A stretch of DNA of 64,000 nt from Streptomyces sp. NBC_01210 (GCF_036010325.1 NZ_CP108549.1:3038001-3102000); one strand, 5' to 3'. Positions 42,607 to 51,412 are shown, counted from the first letter of the stretch. Made by a program: numbers and translations. Notes: a model not told the origin generated them from the letters alone.

Positions 42607-44063
42607 TGCCCGAGCTCACACACCGACGGCGGCTGCTCGTGCTGGCGATCTGCGCTATGAGCCTGCTGATCGTCAGCCTCGACAACACGATCCTCAATGT
42701 CGCGCTGCCCTCGATTCAGAAGGAGTTCCACGCCTCTGTCGCCGGGATGCAGTGGACGATCGACGCCTACACCCTCGTCCTCGCCTCCCTGCTGATGCTC
42801 TCCGGCTCCACCGCCGACCGGATCGGCCGGCGCAAGGTCTTCCAGACCGGGCTTGTCCTCTTCACCGTCGGCTCGCTGCTGTGCTCGCTCGCACCCAACC
42901 TCGAATCGCTCATCGCGTTCCGCATGGTGCAGGCCGTCGGCGGCTCGATGCTCAACCCGGTCGCGATGTCGATCATCACCAACACCTTCACCGACCCGCG
43001 CGAACGTGCCCGCGCCATCGGCGTCTGGGGCGGCGTCGTCGGCATCTCCATGGCCGCGGGGCCCCTCGTCGGCGGAATCCTGGTGGACTCGGTCGGCTGG
43101 CGCTCGATCTTCTGGGTCAATCTGCCGGTCGGCATCGCCGCCATCCTGCTGACCTGGCGCTGCGTACCGGAGTCCCGCGCCCCGAAACCACGCCGCCCCG
43201 ACCCCGTCGGCCAGCTCCTGGTCATCGCACTCCTCGGCTCAGTGACGTACGCGATCATCGAGGCGCCGTCGGCCGGCCGGCACTCGCCGGTGATCATTGC
43301 CCTCGGCACGGTCGCGGCCCTCGCGCTGACCGGACTGCTGCTGTACGAACCGAGGCGCACCGAGCCCCTGATCGATCTGCGTTTCTTCCGCAGCGCCCCG
43401 TTCAGCGGGGCCACGGTCATCGCCGTGTGCGCCTTCGCCTCGCTCGGCGGCTTCCTCTTCATCAACACTCTGTATCTGCAGGACGTCCGCGGCCTGTCCG
43501 CCATGGACGCCGGTCTCTACATGCTGCCGATGGCCGCCATGACCTTCATCTGCGCACCGCTGTCCGGACGGCTGGTCGGCAGCCGCGGTCCGCGCCTCTC
43601 GCTGCTGATCGCGGGCCCCACGATGGCCGCGAGCGGAGTGCTGTTCGCCGTCTTCGAGGCCGAGACCTCCGATGCGCTGCTCTTCTTCGGCTATTTCCTC
43701 TTCGGCCTCGGCTTCGGGATGGTGAACGCGCCGATCACCAACACCGCCGTCTCCGGAATGCCCCGCTCACAGGCCGGTGTCGCCGCCGCCGTCGCCTCCA
43801 CCAGCCGGCAGATCGGGCAGACGCTCGGCGTCGCCGTCATCGGAGCCGTACTGGCGGCCGGGGTCGCCTCCTCCACCTCGTACGCGGACGGCTTCGTCGC
43901 CGCGAGCCGGCCAGCCTGGTGGATCATCACCGGCTGCGGGCTGTGCATCCTCGTGGTGGGGGCGCTGACCAGCGGCAGCTGGGCGCAGGAGACGGCGCGG
44001 CGCACGGCCGAGCGGCTGGAGGCTCCGGAGGGGGGCCAGGTGCTGTCCACAGCGAACGCATAG
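42606..44063 (+). CDS. DHA2-family MFS drug exporter
   Basis: A 485-residue proton-coupled multidrug exporter of the 14-segment EmrB/QacA type. Motif C-like and family signatures: LDNTILNVALPSIQ in segment 1 (about 25-38, the DxTxxNVALP motif), the loop GSTADRIGRRKVFQ (motif A, 68-81), and GVVGISMAAGPLVGGIL (motif C region). A long acidic tail follows the last segment. No regulator is adjacent in a divergent position, since dusB is the divergent neighbour. ATG at 42606 appears to be at the transcript start. The substrate is unknown. Confidence 0.9.
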   Translation: MPELTHRRRLLVLAICAMSLLIVSLDNTILNVALPSIQKEFHASVAGMQWTIDAYTLVLASLLMLSGSTADRIGRRKVFQTGLVLFTVGSLLCSLAPNLESLIAFRMVQAVGGSMLNPVAMSIITNTFTDPRERARAIGVWGGVVGISMAAGPLVGGILVDSVGWRSIFWVNLPVGIAAILLTWRCVPESRAPKPRRPDPVGQLLVIALLGSVTYAIIEAPSAGRHSPVIIALGTVAALALTGLLLYEPRRTEPLIDLRFFRSAPFSGATVIAVCAFASLGGFLFINTLYLQDVRGLSAMDAGLYMLPMAAMTFICAPLSGRLVGSRGPRLSLLIAGPTMAASGVLFAVFEAETSDALLFFGYFLFGLGFGMVNAPITNTAVSGMPRSQAGVAAAVASTSRQIGQTLGVAVIGAVLAAGVASSTSYADGFVAASRPAWWIITGCGLCILVVGALTSGSWAQETARRTAERLEAPEGGQVLSTANA

Positions 44064-44158
44064 CTCTCTCCGAGCCTGGCCACAGGCGTCATGGGGCGTG
44101 GCTCACCCTTCGCCGGACTCGGTGGTCCGACAGCGTTCGTTCCGCAAGGATTCGACGG

Positions 44159-46783
44159 ATGAGCCCGAGTCGAACATGCGAGGTGTGCGGGACCGAGCTG
44201 CCCGACCGCGGGCGGCGCAAGGGGAGCGGGCCGGCACCGGGCGGCCGGCCTGCCCGTTACTGCTCCGACGCATGCAGACAGCGCGCCTTCCGCCGGCGCT
44301 CGGCACGGGACGCTCAGGACCAGGAGCACGGCCGGAGCGCGGGCCGGGACCATAACCAGGACCGCACGCAGCCGGAGGGCGGGGAGCTGCCACGGGCGCT
44401 GGACTCCTTCATCGGCCGAAGGCGCGAACTGTCGCGGCTGCGCACCCTGTTGAAGTCCTCGCGGCTGCTGACCCTCACCGGCCCGGGCGGAGTCGGCAAG
44501 ACCCGTCTGGCGATGGAGTTCGCCACCGGCCTGCGCGGCGGCGCCGACAGCAAGGCCCTGCTGGTCGAACTCGACTCGCTCCACGACGGCGACCGGCTGC
44601 CGCAGGCCGTGGCCGCCGCGCTGGGAGTCGGCGAGCGCGGCGGCCGGACAGGTGTCGCGCTGCTGGCCCATGAGCTCGGCGACCGCCCGACGCTGCTCGT
44701 CCTGGACAACTGCGAGCACCTCGCCGAGCCGTGCGCACAGCTGGCCGCGGCCCTGCTCGGCCGGTGCCCCCGGCTGCGGATCCTCGCCACCAGCCGGGAA
44801 GTGCTGCGCGTGCCCGGCGAAGTGGTGTTCCGGGTCGGTGAACTGTCCCTGTCGCCGGCCGGCGAGGACGACGACCCGGCAGCCGTACTGCAGGCGGATG
44901 CCGTCCGGCTCTTCGTGGAGCGCGCCGGCAGCTGCGCACCCGGATTCGAGCTGCACACAGGGAACGCCCGTACCGTGGCCGAGATCTGCCGCCGCCTCGA
45001 CGGAATGCCGCTGGCGATCGAGCTGGCGGCACGCCGTACAGGAGTCCTCCCGCTGAGCCACATCCTGGCCGGCCTCGACGACCAGCTCACCCTCCTCACG
45101 GACGGCAGCAGGACCGGGCCCGGACGCCACCGCGAGCTGGCGGCCGCGATCGACTGGAGCCATCGATTACTGGATCCGGAGGAACAGACCCTCTTTCGCC
45201 GTCTCTCCGTCCTTGTCGGCGGATTCGACGCCGTGGGTGCGGCGGCGGTCTGCGCCGACGGCGAGATGCAACCGCGGCACGTCCTGCGGGTGCTGTGCGC
45301 GCTGGAGGCCAAGTCCCTGATCGTACGGCTGCCGGGCCCGGAGGCCGAAGTCACCGCGCGATTCCGGCAGTTGAGCGCCATCCGCGCCTACGCCCTGGAC
45401 CGCCTCGCCGACTCCGGTGAGCTGCCCGACACCTGGCAACGGGCCGTCGACTGGCTGACCGGGCTGATGGAGCCGGCCGCGGATCAGGTCTTCGTCGACC
45501 AGGCGGGCGGCCCCCTGACCGAGGAGCGGGAGAACCTCGCGGCGGCTGTCGCCCACACCAACGGCCTCGGCGGCGCACCGCACGTACCGCTGACGCTGGC
45601 ACTGGCGAGGGTGCGCTTCCAGCAGGAGCAGCTGACAGCTGCCCGCGCGCTGCTGGCGGACGTACTGGAGCACGACTACGAGCCGCAGGACTCGCGGGAC
45701 TCCCAGGAATCGCAGGACTCGCGGGAGTCACGGGAGTCATGGGAATCGCGGGGCCGGCAGGACTCCCGGCACGTCGGTGCGGCCCTGGCGCTCGCCGCAC
45801 GCGCGGCCTGCCAGCAGGTGGACGAGGCGGCCGCGCTGCGCTTCGCCGAGCAGGCGGTCGCCGTCGAGCGGCGCAGAGACGACCCCGCCGGACTCGCCAA
45901 CGCCCTGGACGCACGCGCTGCCGCGCTGCTGTGCCGCGGCGAGTTCGCGCAGGCCGTCGACGACTTCGCGGAATGTCTTGCCATCGTCGCCGCACTCGGC
46001 CGCCCCCGCGACACGGCATGGTGCCGCCACCATCTGGCCTGGGCGCTGCTGCACATCGGCAAGGCGGCCGAGGGCGACGAGCTGATGGCGTCCTGCCTGC
46101 CGCAGCTGCGCGGACAGTCCCCCTGGTGCCAGTCGGCGGCCGCCCTGCACACCGCCGGCGCGATCCGGCTCGCCCTGGGCGATGTCGCCGCGGCCCAGAA
46201 CCTGTTCGCCGAGGGCCTGCGCACGGTACCCGGCGAGAGCTTCCACGCGCTGTATCCGCTGGAGGGGCTTGCCGTCGTGGCGGCCGAACGGGGCCAGACG
46301 AAGCGGTCGCTGCGGCTGTTCGCGGCCGCTGCGCAGGCACGCAGGCGGCTGGACACCGAGCCGGAGGCCGAGTGGCGACGGCAGGTCGAGTCGGCGACGG
46401 CCCGCGCGGCGGCGGCGCTGCCCGCTGCGGGGCGGGACGCTGCGGTGGCCCAGGGACGCGGGATGGGCTGGGAGCGGCTGATCGCGTACGCCCTGCACGG
46501 GACCGACGAGGGACCGATGCCGGCCGTCCGCAGGGAAGACGGGCAATCCCCGCTCACGGGACGGGAGATGACGGTGGCCGCGCTGGTCGCCGAAGGACTG
46601 ACCAACCGCGAGGTCGCCGCCCGTCTGGATCTGTCGGCAAGCACCGTCTCGACCCACCTCGACAACGTGCGGGACAAGCTGGGCATGCGCTCCCGTACGC
46701 AGATCGCGCTGTGGGTGGCCGGAAAGGAACAGCGCCCCGGCGCTGTTCCCGAGCGCGATCCGCGCCGCGGCGAGGTTTCGTAA
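44159..46783 (+). CDS. STAND-type ATPase/LuxR regulator with N-terminal zinc-finger-like segment
   Basis: An 874-residue large ATP-binding LuxR-type regulator. Residues 7-39 form C7-x2-C10-x24-C35-x3-C39, with RYCSDACRQRAFRRR, a treble-clef-like pattern seen in other actinobacterial regulators. A NB-ARC-like NTPase follows: Walker A GPGGVGKTRLA at 108-118, Walker B LLVLDNCEHL near 180, and RILATSREVLRVPGE. Helical TPR-like repeats run from about 480 to 790, interrupted by a low-complexity Ser/Arg/Glu/Gln stretch. The C-terminal HTH (about 800-865) contains LTGREMTVAALVAEGLTNREVA. ATG at 44159 has AAGGA upstream. Targets may include the exporter before it or the dioxygenase after it. Confidence 0.88.
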   Translation: MSPSRTCEVCGTELPDRGRRKGSGPAPGGRPARYCSDACRQRAFRRRSARDAQDQEHGRSAGRDHNQDRTQPEGGELPRALDSFIGRRRELSRLRTLLKSSRLLTLTGPGGVGKTRLAMEFATGLRGGADSKALLVELDSLHDGDRLPQAVAAALGVGERGGRTGVALLAHELGDRPTLLVLDNCEHLAEPCAQLAAALLGRCPRLRILATSREVLRVPGEVVFRVGELSLSPAGEDDDPAAVLQADAVRLFVERAGSCAPGFELHTGNARTVAEICRRLDGMPLAIELAARRTGVLPLSHILAGLDDQLTLLTDGSRTGPGRHRELAAAIDWSHRLLDPEEQTLFRRLSVLVGGFDAVGAAAVCADGEMQPRHVLRVLCALEAKSLIVRLPGPEAEVTARFRQLSAIRAYALDRLADSGELPDTWQRAVDWLTGLMEPAADQVFVDQAGGPLTEERENLAAAVAHTNGLGGAPHVPLTLALARVRFQQEQLTAARALLADVLEHDYEPQDSRDSQESQDSRESRESWESRGRQDSRHVGAALALAARAACQQVDEAAALRFAEQAVAVERRRDDPAGLANALDARAAALLCRGEFAQAVDDFAECLAIVAALGRPRDTAWCRHHLAWALLHIGKAAEGDELMASCLPQLRGQSPWCQSAAALHTAGAIRLALGDVAAAQNLFAEGLRTVPGESFHALYPLEGLAVVAAERGQTKRSLRLFAAAAQARRRLDTEPEAEWRRQVESATARAAAALPAAGRDAAVAQGRGMGWERLIAYALHGTDEGPMPAVRREDGQSPLTGREMTVAALVAEGLTNREVAARLDLSASTVSTHLDNVRDKLGMRSRTQIALWVAGKEQRPGAVPERDPRRGEVS
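45686..45768 (+). repeat. Degenerate 9-bp repeats in the LuxR-type gene
   Basis: Units of the type CRGGAVTCS (for example CAGGACTCG, CGGGAGTCA) recur about nine times and encode repeated (Q/R)-(D/E)-S triplets between the TPR-like helices. In frame throughout. Confidence 0.75.
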
Positions 46784-46848
46784 CGCCGCCAAGCCGCCGG
46801 TCATCCGATCGATCCGCGCGGCCGCCGCAGCGACCAAGCTGACGCGGA

Positions 46849-46915
46849 CAGGGCATTCCAAGGACCCGACGGCGTGGAGCTGCTACCCGACGGCCTTCCC
46901 CCACGGAATGCCCTG
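46849..46915 (+). promoter_or_regulatory. Widely spaced perfect inverted repeat upstream of the dioxygenase gene
   Basis: CAGGGCATTCC at 46849-46859 and GGAATGCCCTG at 46905-46915, perfect 11-bp arms 45 nt apart, ending 30 nt before the dioxygenase ATG. It may form a long leader stem or two half-operators. Confidence 0.6.
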
Positions 46916-46945
46916 CCTGGCGAGTAAATCCGGCAAGGAGACGCG

Positions 46946-47653
46946 ATGCGGCACGACCACGATCCGGACGGCGAACACACGAGCTCGAGGAGGGCGTTCA
47001 TCAAAACGAGTTCGGTGGGAATGACCGCAGCCCTCGTGGCGACGAGCGGGGCCGGCGCCGCCCTGGCGGCACCGGCGAGCACGGTGCAGAAGGCGCGCGC
47101 GGCGGGACGCCCATTGGCCGTCACGCCTGCCTGCGACGGTCACGAAACCCCGGCGGCGACGGAGGGCCCGCTCTTCAAGCCGCAGTCCCCCGAGCGGACG
47201 GACTTCATCACCCCCGCGATCCGCGGAGTGCGGCTCGATCTGAGCGGCATCGTCTACGACACCGCCTGCAAGCCCCTGCCCGGGTCGCTCATCGAGTTCT
47301 GGCAGTGCGACCAGAACGGCGACTACGACACCGCCGGCTTCTCGCTGCGCGGACACCAGTACACCGACAGCAGAGGCGCGTTCCGGCTGCGCACGATCAT
47401 CCCCCGCGACTACTGGGGCCGATGGGGCCAGCGGGCGCCGCATATCCATACCCAGGTCCAGGCGCCCGGCGGGCCCGTAGTCATCACGCAGCTCTACTTC
47501 CCCGACGACACCCAGGCGTACGGCCGGGACTTCGCCGCGCTCAACGCCGCGGACCGGCTCCTCAACCGGGCCTGCACGATCACGCTCGCGGGCCCGAAGG
47601 ACGGCCGCTACACCGGCGCCTTCGACTTCGTCATCCAGACCACGGCCAAGTAG
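46946..47653 (+). CDS. Tat-exported intradiol ring-cleavage dioxygenase
   Basis: A 235-residue secreted non-haem Fe(III) dioxygenase of the protocatechuate/catechol 1,2-dioxygenase fold. The Tat signal is SSRRAFIKTS near 13-22 with a hydrophobic core to about residue 45. The Fe site can be followed as Tyr in DYDTAGF/GHQYTD, Tyr in PRDYWGRWGQ, and RAPHIHTQV with the two His ligands (about 168-176). ATG at 46946 has AAGGAG at good spacing. Secreted members in streptomycetes act on lignin-derived or polyphenolic aromatics; the exact substrate is not visible. It is followed after 30 nt by a secreted propeller gene, probably co-transcribed. Confidence 0.9.
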   Translation: MRHDHDPDGEHTSSRRAFIKTSSVGMTAALVATSGAGAALAAPASTVQKARAAGRPLAVTPACDGHETPAATEGPLFKPQSPERTDFITPAIRGVRLDLSGIVYDTACKPLPGSLIEFWQCDQNGDYDTAGFSLRGHQYTDSRGAFRLRTIIPRDYWGRWGQRAPHIHTQVQAPGGPVVITQLYFPDDTQAYGRDFAALNAADRLLNRACTITLAGPKDGRYTGAFDFVIQTTAK

Positions 47654-47683
47654 CCGACCGCCGATCACTCAAGGATTTCCGTG

Positions 47684-48844
47684 ATGCATACGAGCAAGTC
47701 ATCCCGGCACCGGAAAGTCAGTCGGTCGCCGATGGTGGCGGCGCTGGCCGCAGGCGCCGTCGCGGTCGGGGGCCTGATCGCCGCCGGCACCGTCTGGGCC
47801 GGCCCCGCCCCCGCCGCCAAGGACGTGGCGGCCGCACCGGCGCGCGTCGCCGGACAGTGGCAGTCGACCGCGGTCCCGGTGGCCAAGGGCGATCTCACCG
47901 CCGTGGCCGCGCTCAGCGACAAGCAGGCCTGGTCCGTCGGCTACCGGCTGAAGAGCGCCACCGAGCTGGAGGCCCTGGCCCTGCACTGGGACGGCACCTC
48001 CTGGACGCAGCAGTCGACGCTGCCGAAGGACACCTTTCCGCAGGCGCTCGCCGTACGGTCGGCCAGTGACATCTGGGCGGTCGGCGCGACGGCGGCCCAC
48101 TGGGACGGCACCTCCTGGACCACGCGCAACCTCGACCGCGACCCCGCGGGCCGGTTGACACCCGACGCGGTGGTGACGACGTCCGACGGGAAGGCCTGGA
48201 CGGCCGGCCGCGCGGTGCCGCAGGGCATCAAGAACGGGGTGCCCGCCATCCAGGCATGGGACGGCACGGCCTGGCGCCGGCAGACCCTGCCCGACGTCGG
48301 CAAGGGCGAACTGACCAGCCTCACCGCCGTCGCACCGGACGACATCTGGGCGGCGGGCACGTCCTTCGCCACCGACAGCACCGTGGAGACGGCCCTGCTG
48401 CTGCACTGGGACGGCACCTCCTGGACGCGGGTCGCCGCGCCCGCGGGAGCCAAGGACGAGCACCGCTGGCTCAGCGGCATCACCGCACTGGGTGCCGACG
48501 ACATATGGGCGGTGGGCGGTTCGACGTCCAAGGGAGGCGACCTCCCCTACGCGGTGCACTGGGACGGCAAGAAGTGGACCGACGTCAAGACACCCGCGAT
48601 CGCCGACGGCCGGCTTCGGGCCGTCGGTAGGGCCGGGGACGGCGTGCTGTGGGCGGTCGGCGGCAAGGGTGCTGTCTCCGTCGCCCTGCGCTTCGACGCG
48701 CAGGAGCGCCGTTGGAAGCAGGCCGCCGACCCCGGTGTGGTGGTGCGAGGGTTCACCACTGTGCCGAGCAGCGCAGATCTGTGGACAGTGGGCATCGCCA
48801 AACAGGGCGACCTGGTTCCGGCGGTGACCCGCTTCACGGGCTGA
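47684..48844 (+). CDS. Secreted beta-propeller-like protein with HWDGTSWT repeats
   Basis: A 386-residue exported protein. Basic N-terminus, hydrophobic core (about 18-40, ending TVWAGPAPAA), then about six repeats of 45-55 residues, each with a V/I-W-A-V-G strand and a closing WDGTSWT-like turn (four near-identical copies; others are WDGTAW and WDGKKW). This pattern marks a small beta-propeller. No catalytic residues are evident, so binding or cell-surface interaction is likely. ATG at 47684 follows AAGGA; a GTG one codon earlier is possible. It follows the dioxygenase gene and may work with it outside the cell. A strong terminator follows. Confidence 0.82.
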   Translation: MHTSKSSRHRKVSRSPMVAALAAGAVAVGGLIAAGTVWAGPAPAAKDVAAAPARVAGQWQSTAVPVAKGDLTAVAALSDKQAWSVGYRLKSATELEALALHWDGTSWTQQSTLPKDTFPQALAVRSASDIWAVGATAAHWDGTSWTTRNLDRDPAGRLTPDAVVTTSDGKAWTAGRAVPQGIKNGVPAIQAWDGTAWRRQTLPDVGKGELTSLTAVAPDDIWAAGTSFATDSTVETALLLHWDGTSWTRVAAPAGAKDEHRWLSGITALGADDIWAVGGSTSKGGDLPYAVHWDGKKWTDVKTPAIADGRLRAVGRAGDGVLWAVGGKGAVSVALRFDAQERRWKQAADPGVVVRGFTTVPSSADLWTVGIAKQGDLVPAVTRFTG

Positions 48845-48857
48845 CCGGCACACCGAA

Positions 48858-48894
48858 CCCGGGCCCGGACCACGCACCACGGTCCGGGCCCGGG
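48858..48894. terminator. Bidirectional terminator between propeller and MmyB-like genes
   Basis: A 14-bp perfect stem CCCGGGCCCGGACC with its complement and a 9-nt loop, between two convergent genes. Confidence 0.85.
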
Positions 48895-48907
48895 CCGTGC
48901 CACATGC

Positions 48908-49762
48908 TCAGGCCGCGGCGAGCGCCAACGCCTGGAGCTTCTCCAGGCGCTCGCGCGATTCGTCGTCGAGAGGTGTGTAGCTGACCAGTCGGGGCCCGGC
49001 CGTCGGGCCCAGCCAGAGATTGTTGTGCTCCAGGTGCAGCAGGCCCACATGGGCGTTGCGGATCAGCTTGGTCCTGCCGCCCTGGCTGACCACCTCATGG
49101 CGCGCCCACACCTCACGGAACTCCGGCGAGGACGTCTCAAGACGCCCCAGCAGCGCCTTCCACGCGGGCTCGGCGAGATGCTCGGCCATCGACGCCCGGA
49201 ACTTCGCGGCGAGCACCCGGGTGGCGTCCGCGAGATCGGATACCGCCGCCCGCCAGTCGTCGTTGGTGAAGGCCAGGATCATGCAGTTGCGGTCCTCCCG
49301 CGGCAGGGAGTCGAGGTCGCAGAACAGCCGTCCGTACGTGCGGTTGTACGCCAGGATGTCGTAACGGCTGTTCATGACGCAGGCGGGAAGCGGCTCGAGC
49401 TGCTCGAGCAGCTGCCGCAGGGCCGGCGTGACGGTCGGGCAGGGCGTGCCGGGCGCCGGATCGGCGGCGCCGGCCAGGGCGAAGAGATGGCTGCGCTCGC
49501 TCTGGTCGAGGAGGAGCGCGCGGGCGATGGCGTCGAGGACCTGCGGGGAGACCTGGATGTCCCTGGCCTGCTCCAGCCAGGTGTACCAGGTGACACCCAC
49601 GGCGGAGAGATGCGCGACCTCCTCGCGGCGCAGACCGGGAGTCCGCCGGCGACGGCCGCGCGGCAGCCCGACCTGCTCGGGCGTGATCCGCTCGCGACGG
49701 CTGCGCAGAAAGCCCGCGAGCTCATGCCTACGTACGTCGGTCTCCTGCACCATCGTCGCCAT
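48908..49762 (-). CDS. XRE-type regulator with MmyB-like ligand domain
   Basis: A 284-residue regulator. N-terminal helix-turn-helix (about 10-85) with LRSRRERITPEQVGLP, RRTPGLRREEVAHLSAVG and WYTWLEQARDI, the exact signature of the actinobacterial MmyB-like family; then a PAS-like ligand domain (about 105-280) with NSRYDILAYNRTYGRLF and ESSPEFREVWARHEV-type sequence. Such regulators commonly face an oxidoreductase or transporter gene and bind a palindrome in the shared intergenic space; here the divergent gene is an MFS pump. ATG at 49762 follows GGGAG. It probably represses the pump and itself until a hydrophobic ligand binds. Confidence 0.92.
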   Translation of the reverse strand: MATMVQETDVRRHELAGFLRSRRERITPEQVGLPRGRRRRTPGLRREEVAHLSAVGVTWYTWLEQARDIQVSPQVLDAIARALLLDQSERSHLFALAGAADPAPGTPCPTVTPALRQLLEQLEPLPACVMNSRYDILAYNRTYGRLFCDLDSLPREDRNCMILAFTNDDWRAAVSDLADATRVLAAKFRASMAEHLAEPAWKALLGRLETSSPEFREVWARHEVVSQGGRTKLIRNAHVGLLHLEHNNLWLGPTAGPRLVSYTPLDDESRERLEKLQALALAAA

Positions 49763-49804
49763 GCTCCCAGGGTGCCGAATCGCTCAGACCATTGCCAGGT
49801 AGTG

Positions 49805-49836
49805 CTTGTACCAGGATAAAGACACTCTGGTACCAG
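49805..49836. promoter_or_regulatory. Two operator copies between the MmyB-like regulator and the MFS pump
   Basis: CTTGTACCAG at 49805-49814 and CTGGTACCAG (a perfect palindrome) at 49827-49836, 22 bp apart, so on the same helix face. GATAAA between them could be a -10 for the pump. Confidence 0.75.
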
Positions 49837-49863
49837 GCTCCACGGGGGACGATCGTCGATGAC

Positions 49864-51300
49864 GTGAGTGAGACCAGTGTCCTTTCCTCGAATCCCGTCG
49901 GCGCCGCCGAAGCCGCCGGGCCACAGCTCGGCCCGCTCGGGCTGTTCACCGTGCTGCTCGGCGCGGCGCTTCCGCTGATCGACTTCTTCATCGTCAATGT
50001 CGCCCTGCCGACCATCGAACACGACCTGGCCGCGGGCACGGCGCTGCTGGAACTGGTGGTCGCCGGGTACGCGCTCTCGTACGCCGTACTGCTCGTCCTC
50101 GGCGGACGGCTCGGGGACATGTACGGCCGCCGTCGGCTCTTTCTGATCGGCATGGCCGCCTTCGGACTGACTTCCCTGGCGTGCGGTCTCGCGCCGGACG
50201 CCTGGACGCTGGTCGGGGCACGGGTCGCCCAGGGCGCCGCTGCCGCGCTGATGGTGCCGCAGGTACTGGCCACGATCCAGGCAGCGACGGCCGGCCCGCG
50301 CAGGGCCAGGGCGATGAGCCTGTACGGGGCCACGGCCGGACTTTCGATGGTCGCCGGGCAGATCCTGGGCGGCGTCCTCGTCGCGGCCGACATCGCAGGC
50401 ACCGGGTGGCGGGCGATCTTCCTGGTGAATGTGCCGGTGGCGCTGATCGGCCTGGTACTGGCGGCCCGCTCGGTCCCGAAGACACGCTCCGCCAACCCCG
50501 CGCCCGTGGACGTACCCGGCACGCTGCTGCTGACCGTGGCCCTGCTGACGCTGCTGGCGCCGCTGACGGAGGGACGGGATGCGGGCTGGCCGCTGTGGAC
50601 ATGGGTCGCGCTGGCGGTGTTCCCGGTCGCGGCGGTGGCCTTCTACCGGGTGGAGCGGCGAGCGGACCGGCAGGGGCGTACACCGCTGGTGCCGCCGAGC
50701 CTGTTCGGACTGCTCTCGCTGCGGCGCGGGCTTGCGCTGGTACTGCCGTTCTCGATCGGCTTCGGCGGCTTCATGTTCGTGGTCGCGGTGGCGCTGCAGC
50801 AGGGCCTCGGGATGGGAGCCGTGGCCGCCGGGATGGCGCTGGTGCCGATGGCGCTGGCCTTCTTCGGGGCGTCGCTGGCAGGACCGCGGCTGGTGGTGCG
50901 GTACGGCACCCGGATCGTGCCGGCGGGCGGAGCGCTCCAGGCCGTGGGCGTCGCGGTACTGGCCCTGACCGTCTGGCGCGGCTGGCCGGATCTGGGTTTC
51001 GTGGAACTGATGCCGGGCGTCGCGCTCGCCGGCTTCGGCCAGGGGCTCCAACTGCCGGTCATCTTCCGGATCGTGCTCTCCGAGATACCGCCGGAGCGGG
51101 CCGGGGTGGGCAGCGGCGTGATGGTGACGACCCAGCAGTCCGCACTGGCGCTGGGCGTGGCCACGCTGGGCTCGCTCTTCCTCTCGCTGGTCACGTCTGC
51201 GGGGATGCGTCAGGCGCTGACGGTCACGCTGCTGGTGCAGCTGGGGATGATCGTGCTGACGACGCTGCTGAGCCTGCGCCTGCCGCGCACGGTGAACTGA
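49864..51300 (+). CDS. MFS drug exporter (DHA2-like)
   Basis: A 478-residue, roughly 14-segment exporter. Segment 1 contains LPLIDFFIVNVALPTIE, a variant of the DxTIVNVALP motif; the 2-3 loop reads GRLGDMYGRRRLFLIG (motif A), and motif C lies around GLSMVAGQILGG. GTG at 49864 (VSETSVLSS) is chosen; the upstream in-frame ATG at 49792 would place the operator palindromes inside the gene. No good ribosome site precedes the GTG. Presumably induced by a compound sensed by the divergent MmyB-like regulator. The stop codon lies in a 13-bp tandem repeat. Confidence 0.88.
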   Translation: MSETSVLSSNPVGAAEAAGPQLGPLGLFTVLLGAALPLIDFFIVNVALPTIEHDLAAGTALLELVVAGYALSYAVLLVLGGRLGDMYGRRRLFLIGMAAFGLTSLACGLAPDAWTLVGARVAQGAAAALMVPQVLATIQAATAGPRRARAMSLYGATAGLSMVAGQILGGVLVAADIAGTGWRAIFLVNVPVALIGLVLAARSVPKTRSANPAPVDVPGTLLLTVALLTLLAPLTEGRDAGWPLWTWVALAVFPVAAVAFYRVERRADRQGRTPLVPPSLFGLLSLRRGLALVLPFSIGFGGFMFVVAVALQQGLGMGAVAAGMALVPMALAFFGASLAGPRLVVRYGTRIVPAGGALQAVGVAVLALTVWRGWPDLGFVELMPGVALAGFGQGLQLPVIFRIVLSEIPPERAGVGSGVMVTTQQSALALGVATLGSLFLSLVTSAGMRQALTVTLLVQLGMIVLTTLLSLRLPRTVN

Positions 51301-51344
51301 CCCGGTGAACCGACCCGGTGAACCGACCCGGTGAACCGACCGGT
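51294..51344 (+). repeat. 13-bp tandem repeat spanning the MFS stop codon
   Basis: Units at 51294, 51307, 51320 (GAACYGACCCGGT) and a 12-nt unit at 51333, followed by a partial fifth. The first copy contains the TGA stop (GAACTGACC), the others read GAACCGACC. Confidence 0.9.
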
Positions 51345-51366
51345 GAACCGGGCTGCGCCGGACATG

Positions 51367-51407
51367 ACCGTGGGCCCGGACCGCACCACGCGGTCCGGGC
51401 CCACGGT
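51367..51407. terminator. Strong bidirectional terminator
   Basis: An 18-bp perfect stem, ACCGTGGGCCCGGACCGC with its complement, loop ACCAC, between the convergent MFS and DUF6243 genes; the longest perfect stem noted in the window. Confidence 0.9.
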
Positions 51408-51412
51408 TGTGA

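Noticed and set aside
42312..46783. Upstream extensions of the DHA2 exporter (to 42312) and of the LuxR-type gene (to 42752) as single long proteins
   Set aside because: The extensions are antisense to dusB or out-of-frame over the exporter; the internal starts have promoter or ribosome-site support.
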